Shown here: piece after piece, positions 20,064-31,471 of the stretch | Layout of the letters: the number at the start of each line of letters is the position of its first letter | Numbering within the stretch: position 1 is the stretch's first letter | Origin: Sporothrix humicola | Taxonomy: Eukaryota; Ascomycota; Sordariomycetes; Ophiostomatales; Ophiostomataceae | Reading direction: 5' to 3' | NCBI GenBank assembly: GCA_021396245.1 | Contig: WNYE01000001.1 | Location: 558,001-622,000 of the forward strand | DNA length: 64,000 nt | Notes under the pieces: model-generated | What the model was told of the DNA's origin: nothing | Seen by the model: the letters and a program-made list of their open reading frames with translations, nothing else | Databases searched by the model: none | Program-made: the position numbers and the translations under genes

Positions 20064-21827
20064 GTCTTTTCCGAGGGCAAACCCGGCTACTTACCTCTGT
20101 ACATAGAATGAATAAAACGAATGATGCAAATGCACGGGAATACCCGACAATGACATTTCGCCCAGACTATCCATTGACATTGTCTGCCCCTCGTTGTGGC
20201 TGGCCGTAACCGAGTCACAGAGCTTGGGGACTGGCTGAGGACTGGCCCAGGAACTGAATCATTAGACGCCATGCCGCTAGGAGAGTGATTTGCCGGCGGA
20301 ATGCACTGACACGTTGGTGCAGATGCAGTAAAGTTGGAGTTGGGGAATTGGGGTTGTCAGTGTCAGTGTAAAAAGACAAGATTGGCAGCTGTCAGCTGTC
20401 GTCGGCTGGCAATTGAAAAGATAATTGAAATAAATGAACGAATCTCGGCCGAGACGGGAGTTTCCGTATTCTTCAGCCGTTTCTTTCATTTTTTGATTGT
20501 TTTCTTCCTTTCGACAAGGCTGGGCTCAGCTGGTCGACATTGACAGCCTCGCACGGGTCGTGGCACGGATCACGTTCTGATCGGCGGGGTTGTGCCTGAA
20601 TAGGAATTGAAGTGTGATGGACCCTGGATCGAATCACAGATTCTCGTTGCTCATTTCTCGCTTCTCTCATGTCGCAATGTCGGTTCGGTCTGTCAATGTG
20701 TCGCTGCCTCGTGGCGTGCGGGTCACGACGAAGGAAAAAGAAAACAAAAACCAGAAGTCGGGACGATGCGCGTCATGAGTGCAACATGGCTCGGTCTGGA
20801 AGTGATGGTCGTCGTCGATTTTTGAATCCGGTCAGAAATAGAAAAGATGCTCAATGTGACGAAACGAAAATTGTAAAATTTGTTGACAAAAATCATCGAT
20901 TGACTGGCGAGCCGCGATAAAGGATACACTCCGGATTTGCGCCCCTCTTGATTGCAATCGCGCGCATCTCATAAGTGGAAAATTAATCGGGCGGCGGATG
21001 GAGAACGAAAAAAGCCAGTGAGCGAAAATAAGTGTGAGAGGAGAGAAGAAAGGACGTAAAAAGTACGTCGAAATCTCCACTAGAGAGAAACCGACAAAAG
21101 GGGCGGGATTTAGCGGCGAGAGCGGGAAACCGCCAAAACCAGCGCGGTTCCGTGGACGGTGTCGACACGGCAGTCGCGAATTTTGCCTCGTTTCGGACGG
21201 AAGGTGCAATACGGTGGGGGACTGTCGTGGACAATGCGAGGAAGGTGCGAAGAAAGTTCTTCGTCGAAAAGGAAGGAACGATTTGTGTGAAAGGAGCAAC
21301 GCCGTGAAAGAGAAGAAATGAGGCTACTGTCAACATCAACGGCACACGACATATTTGTAGAACCAGTCAACAGTTGAATCTTGCATCTACGAACCGATCG
21401 GTTCAGACCTGCCGCCCCCAAAGCGGCAAATGTAGAGACTCGCTGTTGATGTCAATAGGCTATCGGCCGCTAATCGCCCGACTCGTGCCTTCCCTTTTGC
21501 TAAGGAATTGCTAAGGAAAAGAGAGAGAAAGAGCTCCTCTCGGAGGAGCCCCTCGCGCCAAAATAGGAAATAACTCGAGCTTGGGAGAACATAACTGGCT
21601 CGCAGCAAGGCGCAACTGGTCGCAACTGCCCCGCCTTTCGCGACTGGCGACTTGCCTTGACGACAGAGAACGTCCGGCATCGCTCAATTGGCTCCGATTT
21701 GTAGGGAAAGAGCAAAGCAGCGCTCTCAAATAACGGCAGCATCCAGATTTTTCCGTGTCGTCTCGACTCGTCTCTTTTATACTTTTCTTCCCCCTCGTCC
21801 TCTTATCTCTATTTCTCCCCTCACCTC
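20064..21827. other. Intergenic region with no recognised gene
   Basis: About 1.8 kb between the ABM gene and the dehydrogenase. Purine-rich on the plus strand at 21000-21310 and CT-rich just before 21828. Several short frames exist but none has domain-like composition. Confidence 0.45.
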
Positions 21828-22934
21828 ATGATCGTATCTCGCCTTGCTCCCCGCATCCCGAACGTTTTCCGTGCCACATCTTCCCCGGTCTATTCGGCGA
21901 CATCGTCTCGACGCCCCTTTTTGCCGACAATCTCTTCAACCTCTCCTTTTCGTCAATTCTCTCCCTTCTCGTCCACACCCTCCCTCGCCATGAAGCTCCT
22001 CTACCCCACGTCGCTCAAGCTCGATGTCTCGAGCATCGAGGGCTTCTCCGTCGACCTGTTCCCCTACGACGTCACCAAGCCGTTCCCCGACGAGCACCTC
22101 GATGCCGATGTCCTCGTGACGTGGACCAACACCGCTGCCAACCTCAAGGACGGCGCCCAGCGCCTGACCAAGGTCCGCTGGATCCAGTCACTCGCTGCCG
22201 GCCCCAACGATGTCCTCAACGCCGGTTTCGATGCTTCCAAGATTACCGTGACGACCGGTTCCGGTCTGCACGACCACACCGTCGCCGAGCACACTCTTGG
22301 TTTACTTCTTGTGGCCGCCCGCCGTTTTGACGAGATGCGCGACTACCAGCTGCAGGGCAAGTGGCCGGGCCACCTGGGCGGCCCGCAGCCCGACCGCCCG
22401 GCCGGCAAGTTCACGACGCTGCGCGACGCCAACGTGCTGGTCTGGGGCTTCGGCAACATTGCCAAGCGGCTGACGCCGTCGCTCGTGGCTCTGGGCGCCA
22501 AGGTGACGGGTGTGGCCCGCAAGGCGGGCGTCCGGGACGGTATCGAGGTCGTCTCGGAGGACTCTCTGCCCGAGCTGCTGCCCAAGACCGATGCTCTCGT
22601 GATGATCCTGCCCGGCAGCGAGTCGACCCGTCATGCACTCAACGCCGACCGTCTTAAGCTCTTGCCCGCGCACGCCTGGATCGTCAACGTCGGCCGCGGC
22701 ACGAGCGTCGACGAACCCGCACTGGCGGCGGCGCTCAACGAGGGCCGAATCGGCGGTGCGGCGCTAGACGTCTTTGAGACGGAGCCGCTGCCGGCGGAGA
22801 GCGAGCTGTGGAAGGCCAAGAACCTGTTTGTGTCGCCGCACGCGGCGGGTGGTCGTCCCCAGGGCGCCGAGGCGTTGATTGCCGAGAACCTGCGGCGGTT
22901 CTTGGCCAAGCAGGCGCTGAAGAATGTGATATAG
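21828..22934 (+). CDS. D-2-hydroxyacid dehydrogenase (NAD(P)-dependent) with optional N-terminal presequence
   Basis: A 368-residue frame from the ATG at 21828, with a second in-frame ATG at 21990 (codon 55, context cgccATGaag) where homology begins. The Rossmann signature VLVWGFGNIA is at 203-212. The catalytic set of D-2-hydroxyacid dehydrogenases is complete: R290 (NVGRGTSVDE), E319 (DVFETEPLP) and H338 (SPHAAGG). Residues 1-54 are rich in Ser, Arg, Pro and Phe and contain no Asp or Glu, which resembles a mitochondrial presequence. From codon 55 the protein is 314 residues, the usual family length, so alternative starts could give organellar and cytosolic forms. Its role is reduction of a 2-keto acid or oxidation of a 2-hydroxy acid; the substrate is unknown. 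It closes the first catabolic neighbourhood on the right. Confidence 0.9.
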   Translation: MIVSRLAPRIPNVFRATSSPVYSATSSRRPFLPTISSTSPFRQFSPFSSTPSLAMKLLYPTSLKLDVSSIEGFSVDLFPYDVTKPFPDEHLDADVLVTWTNTAANLKDGAQRLTKVRWIQSLAAGPNDVLNAGFDASKITVTTGSGLHDHTVAEHTLGLLLVAARRFDEMRDYQLQGKWPGHLGGPQPDRPAGKFTTLRDANVLVWGFGNIAKRLTPSLVALGAKVTGVARKAGVRDGIEVVSEDSLPELLPKTDALVMILPGSESTRHALNADRLKLLPAHAWIVNVGRGTSVDEPALAAALNEGRIGGAALDVFETEPLPAESELWKAKNLFVSPHAAGGRPQGAEALIAENLRRFLAKQALKNVI

Positions 22935-23040
22935 ACAATAGAGGGAAGGGGTTTTCTTTTCGCATAGATTAATAAACATTACGATTTTGGATATATCACG
23001 ACGTACAGAGAGCTATCATACATTTACAGTCACTCATTCA

Positions 23041-24001
23041 TCACAGAACAGCCAGCATCCCCGCGGCGACGAGAATCCACGACCCAGGCAGCATATTCTG
23101 CAGTCCCTGACCACCATTCGTGGACGTGCCAGTGCCGGTCGCCGCTGCTCCAGTTCCCGTTCCTGAAACAAAACACCCAGTTGCCGTGCCTGCCGGTACA
23201 GTCGTCAATACTTGTGCAGCTGTCGACGCCGCCGATGCCGACGACGCCACCTCGAGCCAGTCCGACGGAATACTTTCTGAATCAGAAATTCCCGCGCACT
23301 TGTTGGCGCACTCGGCCGTGCTGGCGCTTTCGCTCGTCAAGTTGGCCGACACACCAAACAAGTCCGCAAAGCAGCTGTTGACGCACGACAAGCTCTCACA
23401 GGGGATGTAGGCGGCGGGCGCATACACAGTCGAAAACAGCTGGCTGCGGCCCGTGGCGTTGGCCAGATGGAACTCGTTGCTCTGGGGGATCAGCGACGAG
23501 GCACCGTACACGGTGCCGTCCGCCTGCAGGATCTGGATGCGCAACCCGTAAAGCAGGGCAGCGCCGCCAACCGACGACGGGACAGTGAAAGGAATCAGGG
23601 CGTCGGCAAACTCAATGTGGTCGCTGTGCACAGTGATGCCCGAAAAGTCGCAGATTGGCGTGTCTTGTGAGAGGTAGCCTAAGCTGTCAGCGCGTAGCAG
23701 GCAGATATGGGAATACTCGGTGGCACTTACACTCCGACGTCGTGTTTGCCGACAGAGAGTAGACGTCGCGGCCGCCGAGGGCGAGGAACACTTCGAGGGC
23801 GCGCATGGCGCTGGTGTCTCCGTTGTTGGCGGTGCTGCGGAACGTGCCCGACGCAATCGTGGCCGTTGCCTGCACACCAGCCGTGACAGTCGTGGGCGCC
23901 TGAAAGAACGTGCTTGTCGGTGAAGTCGAGGTCGATGCCGACGACGATGAAGACGATGCTGCGGCGGCGCCCGCCAGCAGCAATAATGATCGTAAAGACA
24001 T
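23041..24001 (-). CDS. Secreted, probably GPI-anchored protein of unknown function
   Basis: Two exons, complement(23041-23678, 23731-24001), give 302 residues. The 52-nt intron has donor GTAAGT, branch GCTGAC and acceptor CTTAG, and splicing restores a TGC codon across the junction. The N-terminus MSLRSLLLLAGAAAASS is a signal peptide, followed by a Ser/Thr-rich linker. The middle part (about 45-240) contains repeated Cys (CDFSG, IPCESLSCVNSCF, AECANKC), suggesting a disulphide-bonded extracellular fold. The tail is Gly/Thr/Ser-rich and ends in a hydrophobic segment (WILVAAGMLAVL) after small residues, the layout of a GPI-attachment signal. No family was recognised. A cell-wall or surface location is inferred. 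Confidence 0.82.
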
Positions 24002-27000
24002 GGCGTCAATTGACAGAGTAAAACGACTGACAATCGTCAATTGTCAATCGTCAAATGACATTCCCGATGCGAAGCCTACGATTTATGTTTGCAAATATCA
24101 CGACGCGCGCGTAATTTCCCCGACCGACGCAGGGTCGCATTGTCGGCCTGTGATTCCATCAATCCAAGACTTTTGTTGGTGGTTCGCCTCTGGAAAAGAC
24201 AGAAAAGTTCCCCGGGAATAGACGGCATCATAGGGTTCTCTTCAGTAGGGATGGCCCCGCTGATGACAGGACCCTTGCCTCTTTTTAGGACTGCGGGCGT
24301 CAATTGTGACCAAAAATGCAGCCCAGCAGCTGTCGTCACGATCATGAAAAGACGACGACGATAAAGATGACAGAAAAAGGGGAAATAAAGAAAGAATTGA
24401 TATCATGAAGCATGGCGATTATTAACTTCACAATATCATCAGTGTTTCCATATACTGTATAAACAATTGCGATTCGATCGGGTGTATCCATATCCGGCTT
24501 CCAAAGATTTCCGGGAAAGCAACAACCGACAAACATTGAACATGCACAAAAGTGTGTCAGTTATTCACGATGATATCGTTTCAATCATTTTTATATGAAT
24601 TTGGACAAGATATGTCGGCATCGAAGAAACCGGCAATGCTGCCTGCGAACATAGGGCTGAGTCGGCGTTGGTGAGGGACCTATCGCGATGCTCCATTTCA
24701 TTTGTCAAAAACGGGCCCTGTTAATTGTTGTTTAAACAATGTGTGCTTGTCTCCATCGTTTATTATTTATCTGTTTTGTTTAATGTCATAATATTTTCTG
24801 CGTTTCGTAAAGGGGATAAATAACAAAGGTATTATAATTAAGACACATTTGTGTATGACTTTTACCAACAATAGTTATTAAAAATGAATACTAATAAATT
24901 TCGTACAACAAACAATATCATAATTATCTCGATAAATCTCTTGCATCCATCTATGTTTATTATTGTTTCCATTTTCTGTTTCTTGTGACTTCTTTTGAAC
25001 ACTCTCCTCAACGATTCATGGAAATCTCAAAATAGCATCGTGTGAGTCGAGCATACGCAAGCAGTGGTTTTGGTTTTCGGGCAGTTCATGAAACTGTATG
25101 AAGTCAGAGTGTAAAGAGTGAATGTTTACTATATCACCAGCAAAGGATAATATTAGAACTGCCCAACAATGCTTTATGAGCAAAAGTCCAGGATCTTTCC
25201 CTGGAGACAGCGGCCGCTAATTCAACTACCGGTGCTGTCAACATTGTGAAACTGCAGTGACGACTTTTTAACTCGTTTTTTTGGTGGACGTCGTGCACTG
25301 GGGCACTCTTGAAAAGTGGACTGTTTATGCTCTCCATGAAAATGCATAAACTTGTGGCTCTCACAATACCACGAGACATCCACAAAAGGCAATGACGGAC
25401 AGAGACGGCAAGGCAAGTCCATTTGTATGGCCCACCAAAGATCTAAACTTGGCATATTTTGAGAGAGACCTTGGATACGCTCTGACGATGCTTTCTCTGC
25501 CTTGTCTCTTTGTCTTCTTCTCTGCCCATCAACGGAAACACGGCACTTGGTGATGCTTGACAGTCTGGGCAGGGCCTGGTCTTGCCAGGATGGGCTTGTT
25601 TAATCCTGTCCGAGTCTTTTCCAAGTCTTTTCCAAGTCTGCCCAGGCTAATCGGAAGCTTGTCTTGTTGACGTGGACTCAAAAGTGTTGAGTTCTACTGT
25701 TATGGCTGGCAGAAGATAGGATGTGCTCGGTCGTTGCAAAGTAAGTAGGATGAGAATGTAGAAGTAATACTGTAAAGGTGATAACATTGTCCGCGGAACG
25801 GAAGAGGATGGAGCCTTTACTGTGAACGACACACAAATTCCTGGAACAAAGAGACTTTTACGGCGTATTTTAAGGAGGACTCTCTTTGATCGCTGCGGAA
25901 TACAAAGATTATCGTATGAATTGGGCTGCACATCAACGATTAAGGTTTTGAGTTTTGTAGAGCAGTGTAAATCGTGCCGTCTTTTAGTGCACTGCTGTGA
26001 GCGGCACAATAATTACAGTGGACAATATGAAGAGAATACGGCAAAATACCCAAATTATCCGATAATTCTCCAGCAAAAACAACACCCGGCAACAACAGCT
26101 ACCCGTCAATTGACGTCAAGTTTCTTTTCAATTGTTTTTATTGCCCACTTGTGTTTTCGCCTTATTTTCACTTTCAACATTATTCTGTTGCTGTCTTGTT
26201 GTCGGTCACTGCCGTCGTGGAGTGTCTTAAGTTTGGAGACAGAAGGAGACCAAAAAGGAAGGCCGCCTTACAGACAGGGGTCAGCCTGGGGATCGCCTCG
26301 AGGGGTTTCAAACGGTTTCACAGTCTCAACAGGAGCTTTTGTCGACGAACCAGGAAAGAGAAGAGAGAGGGCCAAAAAAAGGGCCCGAATTCAAGAGAGA
26401 GGGTGCCTTGAGTGTATTCTCGGGACCGTCTTTGCTTTTCATCCCCTGTCGATCTGCTTCATTGCCTCCTCTGCGTCTTCGCATTGGCAGTCGATCAAAC
26501 ACCTTGCAACCAGACTGTGGACGTCTCCGACCCGAGGGACAGAGTACAGTGCAACGTCAGGACGTCAGCGAGACCGTGAACAGACAAGAGTGCAGACAGA
26601 CATGCAGTTGTCTTAACACTGCGATTGGTGTAGCCGTGATTTTGTCTGTTCTTTTACCTGCCCTTTTCTGTCTTGTCAGCATTTTTCTTGCACTTTTTGC
26701 CCCAAACGCCATTCTTTTCAAACTTGTACGACGCAGGGAAAAGGGGACGAATGAGCAGAGAGAGCGCAGTTGAAGAAAAGTGAAAGTGAAAGTAAAATGA
26801 ACCGACTTACACTGTAAATAGGCAAAAGTCACAATCCACAGATTCACCCAAAATTCACCCAAAATACATCCAATGCACCAAAATGCACAGAACAACGAAT
26901 ACCACCAAACTCTGTTACCTTCCTGCCTCTCTTCTATTCCCAAAACCACAACCCACCCAAACCCTGTCGTCATTGTCCCCTGGTTCGTTGCGTTGGGAAA

Positions 27001-27852
27001 GGTCGTGGCCGACGCAGCGTCTATCAAGTTTTGAGATAGACAGGGCCCTGTCAGACCCCAGGGACAAACAGGGACAAACAGGGACAACATCTTGCCCAAA
27101 AGAGACAGTTGAGGCAGCCACTCCTCCTGCCCCCGTATGTACGGAGAACTCCTACCTCCTGGTCTCCAGCACCGTGGAAAAGAGAAAAGACATGGTCGAC
27201 CACCCTGGCTGCCTTTACACCTTTGACGTATGGAGCATTCTGACTGTAGGAGTAAAATACCCTAGCCGTTTCGAAGGTACGGAGACGTCGTGCCCGTAGA
27301 GGTCTCGTTGAGGTGAAGATTGACGTTTGTTCCGACTGTTGTGTCCCGGCTTTCTTTTCTGTGGGTATGCGTGCATGCAAATCTTTGATGCCTTTTTTTG
27401 TTGCACGCAAACCCGACACACTTGATAAAATAGGCGGTGCTCGCAGTCGCAGCCGCACTGCCTCTCGTCTGGTCTTTTCTCTCTCTCTCTTTTTTCTTCC
27501 CTTTTGTTTCTTCTCTTTTCTTTCTTCTTTTTTTCCTTCCCTTTTTCCTTTCTTCTTCTTCACATCTAATTGTCGACATGATACGAACCGTGCTTTGAAC
27601 AGCTGTTTTCGTGAAAACAGGTTGCCGGCCAACACCCCTTCTCTTCTCTTCGCCCTCTTTTTCTTCTTTTCTTTCGACTCTCTGGTAGACTTTTTCAAAC
27701 ATCTTCTTTTCTATTTTTGATTAATTTTGCCTTCTTTTTTCCTCCTTTTTTCACCCTTTTTTTTCTCGCCTTTTTCTTTGATTTTCTCGACATATTCTTC
27801 TCGACAACCTCACCTCTCGACTCGATCTTCCAGCTACGCATCCTTCTTCATA
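24002..27852. other. 3.9 kb gene-free region, partly AT-rich, ending in a long CT-rich leader
   Basis: 24350-25000 is strongly AT-rich. 25640-26800 has several open frames (for example about 264 codons from 25822) whose translations lack any domain-like pattern, so they are not called. A three-copy 10-bp repeat (cagggacaaa) lies at 27059-27088. 27460-27850 is an almost unbroken pyrimidine tract on the plus strand just upstream of the next gene, probably its promoter and 5' leader. Confidence 0.5.
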
Positions 27853-28911
27853 ATGTATGTTATACGAGACCTCCTCGGCGGCGTGACCGGCGCCCTCGGC
27901 GACATTGGCTCCGGCGCCGGCCAGCTTGTCTCTGGTCTTTTGCCTGGCGCCGCCGACACGCCCACGAGTGCAGCAGCCGCCGCTACTTCGACCGACATTT
28001 CTGTCCCCGTTACGACCTCTGCCGATGCTACACCTGCCGAAACAACAACAGCCCCCGCCGAAGTTGCGACGACAGCAACACAAGTGCAGGAGACGACGGC
28101 GACCGTGGCACAGACGGCAACAGCAACGGCAACTATTGCAGCCGGCTCGGGATCTGGCTCGACGGTCATCACCGGCAACTCGGCCGATGGCGACGACACT
28201 TCAAACAACGGATCCAAGGCCAACGGCAGTGACAACAGCAACTCCAACTCGGGCAGCACAAACAACAGCGGAAAGGGTGACGGTGACAACAACGGCAACG
28301 GAAACAACAACGACGGCAAGGGCACCGCGACGACGTCTGCCACGAGCGCTGCCGCTGCCGCCACCGGCCAGGCCACTACTTCGACGTCGACTTCCGCCGC
28401 CCAGACCACCAACGGCGGCGCGGTCGTCGTGACGCCGACCACCAGGTGAGCCCCGTGTATATCAAAAAATAGTAATCCTAGTACTTGCACCCACTAACAG
28501 TACAGCCCCTCTGCTACGCCTACGTCGACCACCACCTCTTTTATTACGAGCAACGCCGTCGTCACCATGACCATTCCCCCCTCGAGCGACGAGGGCACGA
28601 CGACAATGACCGTCGCCACCACCACGACGACGCCCACCAACACCCAGGTCGCCATGTCCGCCGTCGCCGCCTCGGCCACGTCCACTCTGGGCATCTCGTC
28701 CGACAGCAACGCCAACGGCATGAGTAAGCCCGTCATGGCCATTGCCATTACGGCGCCCATTGTCGGCGTCGCCCTTGCCGGTCTGGGCATTATGCTCTTC
28801 CGGCGGCGCGTCTCGCGGCGCCGGAACCGCGACTCGATGCCGTACGACGAGGAGTTTGAGAGCCTCAAGAAGAAGCATGAGGAAAAGTTTGGTGTGGGGC
28901 ATAACTATTAG
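27853..28911 (+). CDS. Ser/Thr-rich single-pass membrane protein (stress-sensor-like layout)
   Basis: Two exons, 27853-28445 and 28506-28911, give 332 residues. The 60-nt intron has donor GTGAGC and contains ACTAAC; the acceptor TACAG at 28505 is the one that keeps the frame. The start is the ATG at 27853 (MYVIRDLLGGVTGALGD), the first ATG of the frame. Residues 10-260 are dominated by Thr, Ala, Ser, Asn and Gly, with likely heavy O-glycosylation. One transmembrane helix near the C-terminus (MAIAITAPIVGVALAGLGIM) is followed by a strongly basic stop-transfer segment (RRRVSRRRNR) and a short charged tail (YDEEFESLKKKHEEKF). This layout resembles Mid2/Wsc-type surface sensors, but no defining domain is visible. 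The N-terminus is not a classical signal peptide, so an unseen upstream exon or a signal-anchor topology is possible. Confidence 0.75.
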
Positions 28912-30112
28912 GGAAGAAAAGGGAAACGAAAATGTTCGCATTTTTGTTTTCGTCTTCTCTCCATCATCTCTCATCAGACTTTTCCAAGTCTCCCTTAAGA
29001 AGCTTCCCTTTGTCAGGAATTTATTTGATTTCCTCCCTTGCAAGCGTTTTGATTTTTTGTGATTCTTTTTTATTGTCTTCTTTTCGCGTTTTTCTCTCTC
29101 TTTTTCATTCTTCTTCACTACTATTCTTTGTTGGCGACGCATGGCGTACGAAAAAAGACGAAAACTATACTCACCTCAAGTACATTTATCTACATCTCAT
29201 ATAGCTCACCAACCATAGTTATGCTCTCTTTTGTTAGGACTGCCCAGTCACATCAGTCCGTCCTCAGTTTACTTACTCCATAATGTCTGTCCTAATGGGA
29301 GGAACGACATCCATACCCACGAATAAAATATATGAACGACTTCAATGCTCTTGCCATCAATTTGTGACCGGACTTTTCCTACGTAAAATGCGAATTGCTG
29401 CCACCGTCTTGATTCCATCTCAACTTTTGGCTCCCTTTCTCTTTGTCTTCTCACACAACCCACGACGCTTTGGCCGCTCTTTTCTCACGGTCCACTCCTG
29501 TCGATCTCTTGGCTGGGCTTGCTTCTGCTGTACAAATGCTACATCGTCATCGGCAGTGTCCTTTGTTGTGCGCCATTATTCAAAGTACACTCAGTATGTG
29601 GCGGAGAGATGGAGAAGAACGCTCAAAAACACAGCCATTGTCGATCAGTCTGGAGTAAATGAATCTACAAGAGACCTTCGATATTTCCCTCCCTCTTAAT
29701 ATCCCATCTTCCCACACGCAGCGGCCCGCTGGGTTAAATGATTAAATGGCGCGGGACGACGACGGGACAAAGTGTCTGAGCTTTGCCGTCTTTTTCTTGG
29801 TATTGTCGGTCAATTATGTGCACTCAGTATTCATATTACCCGCACGGCCAGCTCCTCTACCATTTCTCCGCACTTTACTCCCTCGGAACCGACAGTCTGG
29901 GACGCGGCTGAGTAAAGCGGTCATAGAACGTGAATTATGAGGATGAGGCTGTGAGGCTGCGATATCAATGTTCATCGACATGAAAGTAAACAACGCTAAT
30001 CGTGTAAGTCAACGCACTAACATAAACACCACTAGTAAAAGACAACACCCACCAACGCTAGTCACCTCCTATTTGAGACCCTGTAGCGTCAAAATCCTTC
30101 ATTGACTACTCT
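28912..30112. other. Intergenic spacer
   Basis: About 1.2 kb. T/C-rich directly after the membrane-protein stop and mixed thereafter. No gene recognised apart from the tRNA that follows. Confidence 0.4.
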
Positions 30113-30185
30113 GCCCGGGTAGCACAGTGGTAGCTGCGCCTGCCTAGTAAGCAGGAGGTCCGCGGTTCGATCCCGCGTCTGGGCA
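30113..30185 (+). tRNA. tRNA-Thr (anticodon AGT)
   Basis: A 73-nt cloverleaf without an intron. The acceptor stem GCCCGGG pairs with TCTGGGC (two G-T wobbles), with discriminator A at 30185. The A box TAGCACAGTGG and B box GGTTCGATCCC are both intact. The anticodon stem CCTGC/GCAGG is perfect around loop CTAGTAA, with anticodon AGT at 30146-30148, reading ACT/ACC after inosine modification. The T stem CGCGG/CCGCG is perfect. The D stem has three pairs plus a mismatch. The anticodon assignment is directly read; the amino-acid identity follows from it. Confidence 0.95.
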
Positions 30186-30198
30186 AATGAAAAGTTTC

Positions 30199-30204
30199 TT
30201 TTTT
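30199..30204 (+). terminator. RNA polymerase III terminator (T6)
   Basis: A run of six T starts 13 bases after the tRNA discriminator base, the usual pol III termination signal position. Confidence 0.7.
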
Positions 30205-30310
30205 GTCGGTGTCGACATTACTTCTTTTATTAATACGGAAATGTTTCTTTTCTTACGTTTCTTTTTTGTTAATTATTATTTTATTCATTTCTGGACGTAC
30301 TATCTACCTG

Positions 30311-31471
30311 CTACGCCTCCATGGTCTTCGTCACTGGATCCCACCCCTCTGCAGGTATCGTATATGTCCAGTCCACCCAGCTGCCCAAAATCTCGTGTGC
30401 TTTGGCAAACAGTGGCTTGTCCTGTGCGACTTGATCGCGGTCCAACTCTGGCTGAGACAGGTCTCCTTTTATGACAGCCCTCAGTGCTTCTGCATTCTCC
30501 TCCAAGTCGGCGTGTGAGCTGATGCCCGTGATTGTCGACACTCGGATGCCCTCTTTCTCTCCCGCTTCGTGTGCTCGCCACAGTGCATACCGCAGTGCCA
30601 CGGCTGCCAGGCTCTGGTTCTGCGTCGTCATGTACTCGGCCAGCCGCCGCGAAGCCTGTCGCAGCCCGGGCGGCGCCGGATGAAAGTCGCCCAGTTTGCC
30701 GAGAGGAACGCCCTCTTTTCGGAGAAGGCCAATACCTAGAGGACTCGAGCTGAAGACGTGGGCAACACCGGCCGCTTTGAGTCCTGTTAGTCCCTTTGGT
30801 TCGGTCTCAAGCCGTCCATTTTGGAGTGTCAGCTGGCCCCATGTCTGGACGACGTCGACCAAGGGGCCAGCGTTGTCGAAATGATCGCGCACAAGCTGGG
30901 CTCGTCGACTCAACAGGTCGAGGCGGTAGCTCGACAGCCCAATGTGCTGGACGACGCCTTCATCCACCAGTTTTCGCAGTGCACCAACCGCCGCCAGCAC
31001 ATCATCGTCCGTCACGGCCTCCATGTCATGGCAGAAGACGACGTCCAGATATGGAGTCTGGAGATGAACAAGCGACCGACGCACAGACGCTTCTACTGCC
31101 GCGGGAGAGTAGTCGTAGGTGTTGGGGCCCGTCCGCCCGGCCTTGGTCATCAGGACGTAGTCGCGCCGGGTGTACTTGGCGGTGATCAGAGAGTCTGCGA
31201 GAGCCCTCCCCAACAGCTGCTCCGACGGCTCGTAGAGAGGCGCCGTGTCGACCACCCGCAGTCCATGGTCGAATGCCTGCCGGACAATGCTGGCAACGGG
31301 CAGCGATTCCGGGTCCGGGTGCGTCTGGTAGCTGAAGCCGGCGCCGCCGAGGACGAGGCACGGTAGCTTCTGGGAGAAGGCAATCGCAGCGGGGGAGGGC
31401 GTTGAGAGCAATGTTGGTGCTGATGACAGTGCTGTCTGAGAAGGCGCTTCTGATTCTCTCTGTGTTTCCAT
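30311..31471 (-). CDS. Aldo/keto reductase, aldose/L-galactose (L-fucose) dehydrogenase-like
   Basis: A 386-residue AKR from the first ATG at 31471 (METQRESEAPSQ); the frame continues upstream only to a TTG. The (beta/alpha)8 AKR signatures are present: VVDTAPLYEPSEQLLGRAL with D75 and Y80, VLMTKAGR with K110, and VVFCHDME with H148, making up the Asp-Tyr-Lys-His active site. The D-T-A-x-x-Y-x-x-S-E form is the hallmark of the D-threo-aldose/L-galactose/D-arabinose 1-dehydrogenase subgroup. Such enzymes oxidise an aldose to its lactone with NAD(P). It is divergently paired with the L-rhamnonate-dehydratase-like gene across 800 bases, which fits a sugar-to-aldonate-to-ketodeoxyacid sequence. 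The sugar is not determined. There is no obvious targeting signal. Confidence 0.88.
   Translation of the reverse strand: METQRESEAPSQTALSSAPTLLSTPSPAAIAFSQKLPCLVLGGAGFSYQTHPDPESLPVASIVRQAFDHGLRVVDTAPLYEPSEQLLGRALADSLITAKYTRRDYVLMTKAGRTGPNTYDYSPAAVEASVRRSLVHLQTPYLDVVFCHDMEAVTDDDVLAAVGALRKLVDEGVVQHIGLSSYRLDLLSRRAQLVRDHFDNAGPLVDVVQTWGQLTLQNGRLETEPKGLTGLKAAGVAHVFSSSPLGIGLLRKEGVPLGKLGDFHPAPPGLRQASRRLAEYMTTQNQSLAAVALRYALWRAHEAGEKEGIRVSTITGISSHADLEENAEALRAVIKGDLSQPELDRDQVAQDKPLFAKAHEILGSWVDWTYTIPAEGWDPVTKTMEA

Noticed and set aside
24350..25000. Possible transposon relic in an AT-rich block
   Set aside because: No reverse transcriptase, transposase, terminal repeats or target-site duplication could be recognised.
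25822..26616. 264-codon plus-strand frame
   Set aside because: Mixed random-looking composition, not starting at an ATG in a good context, no motif and no intron support.
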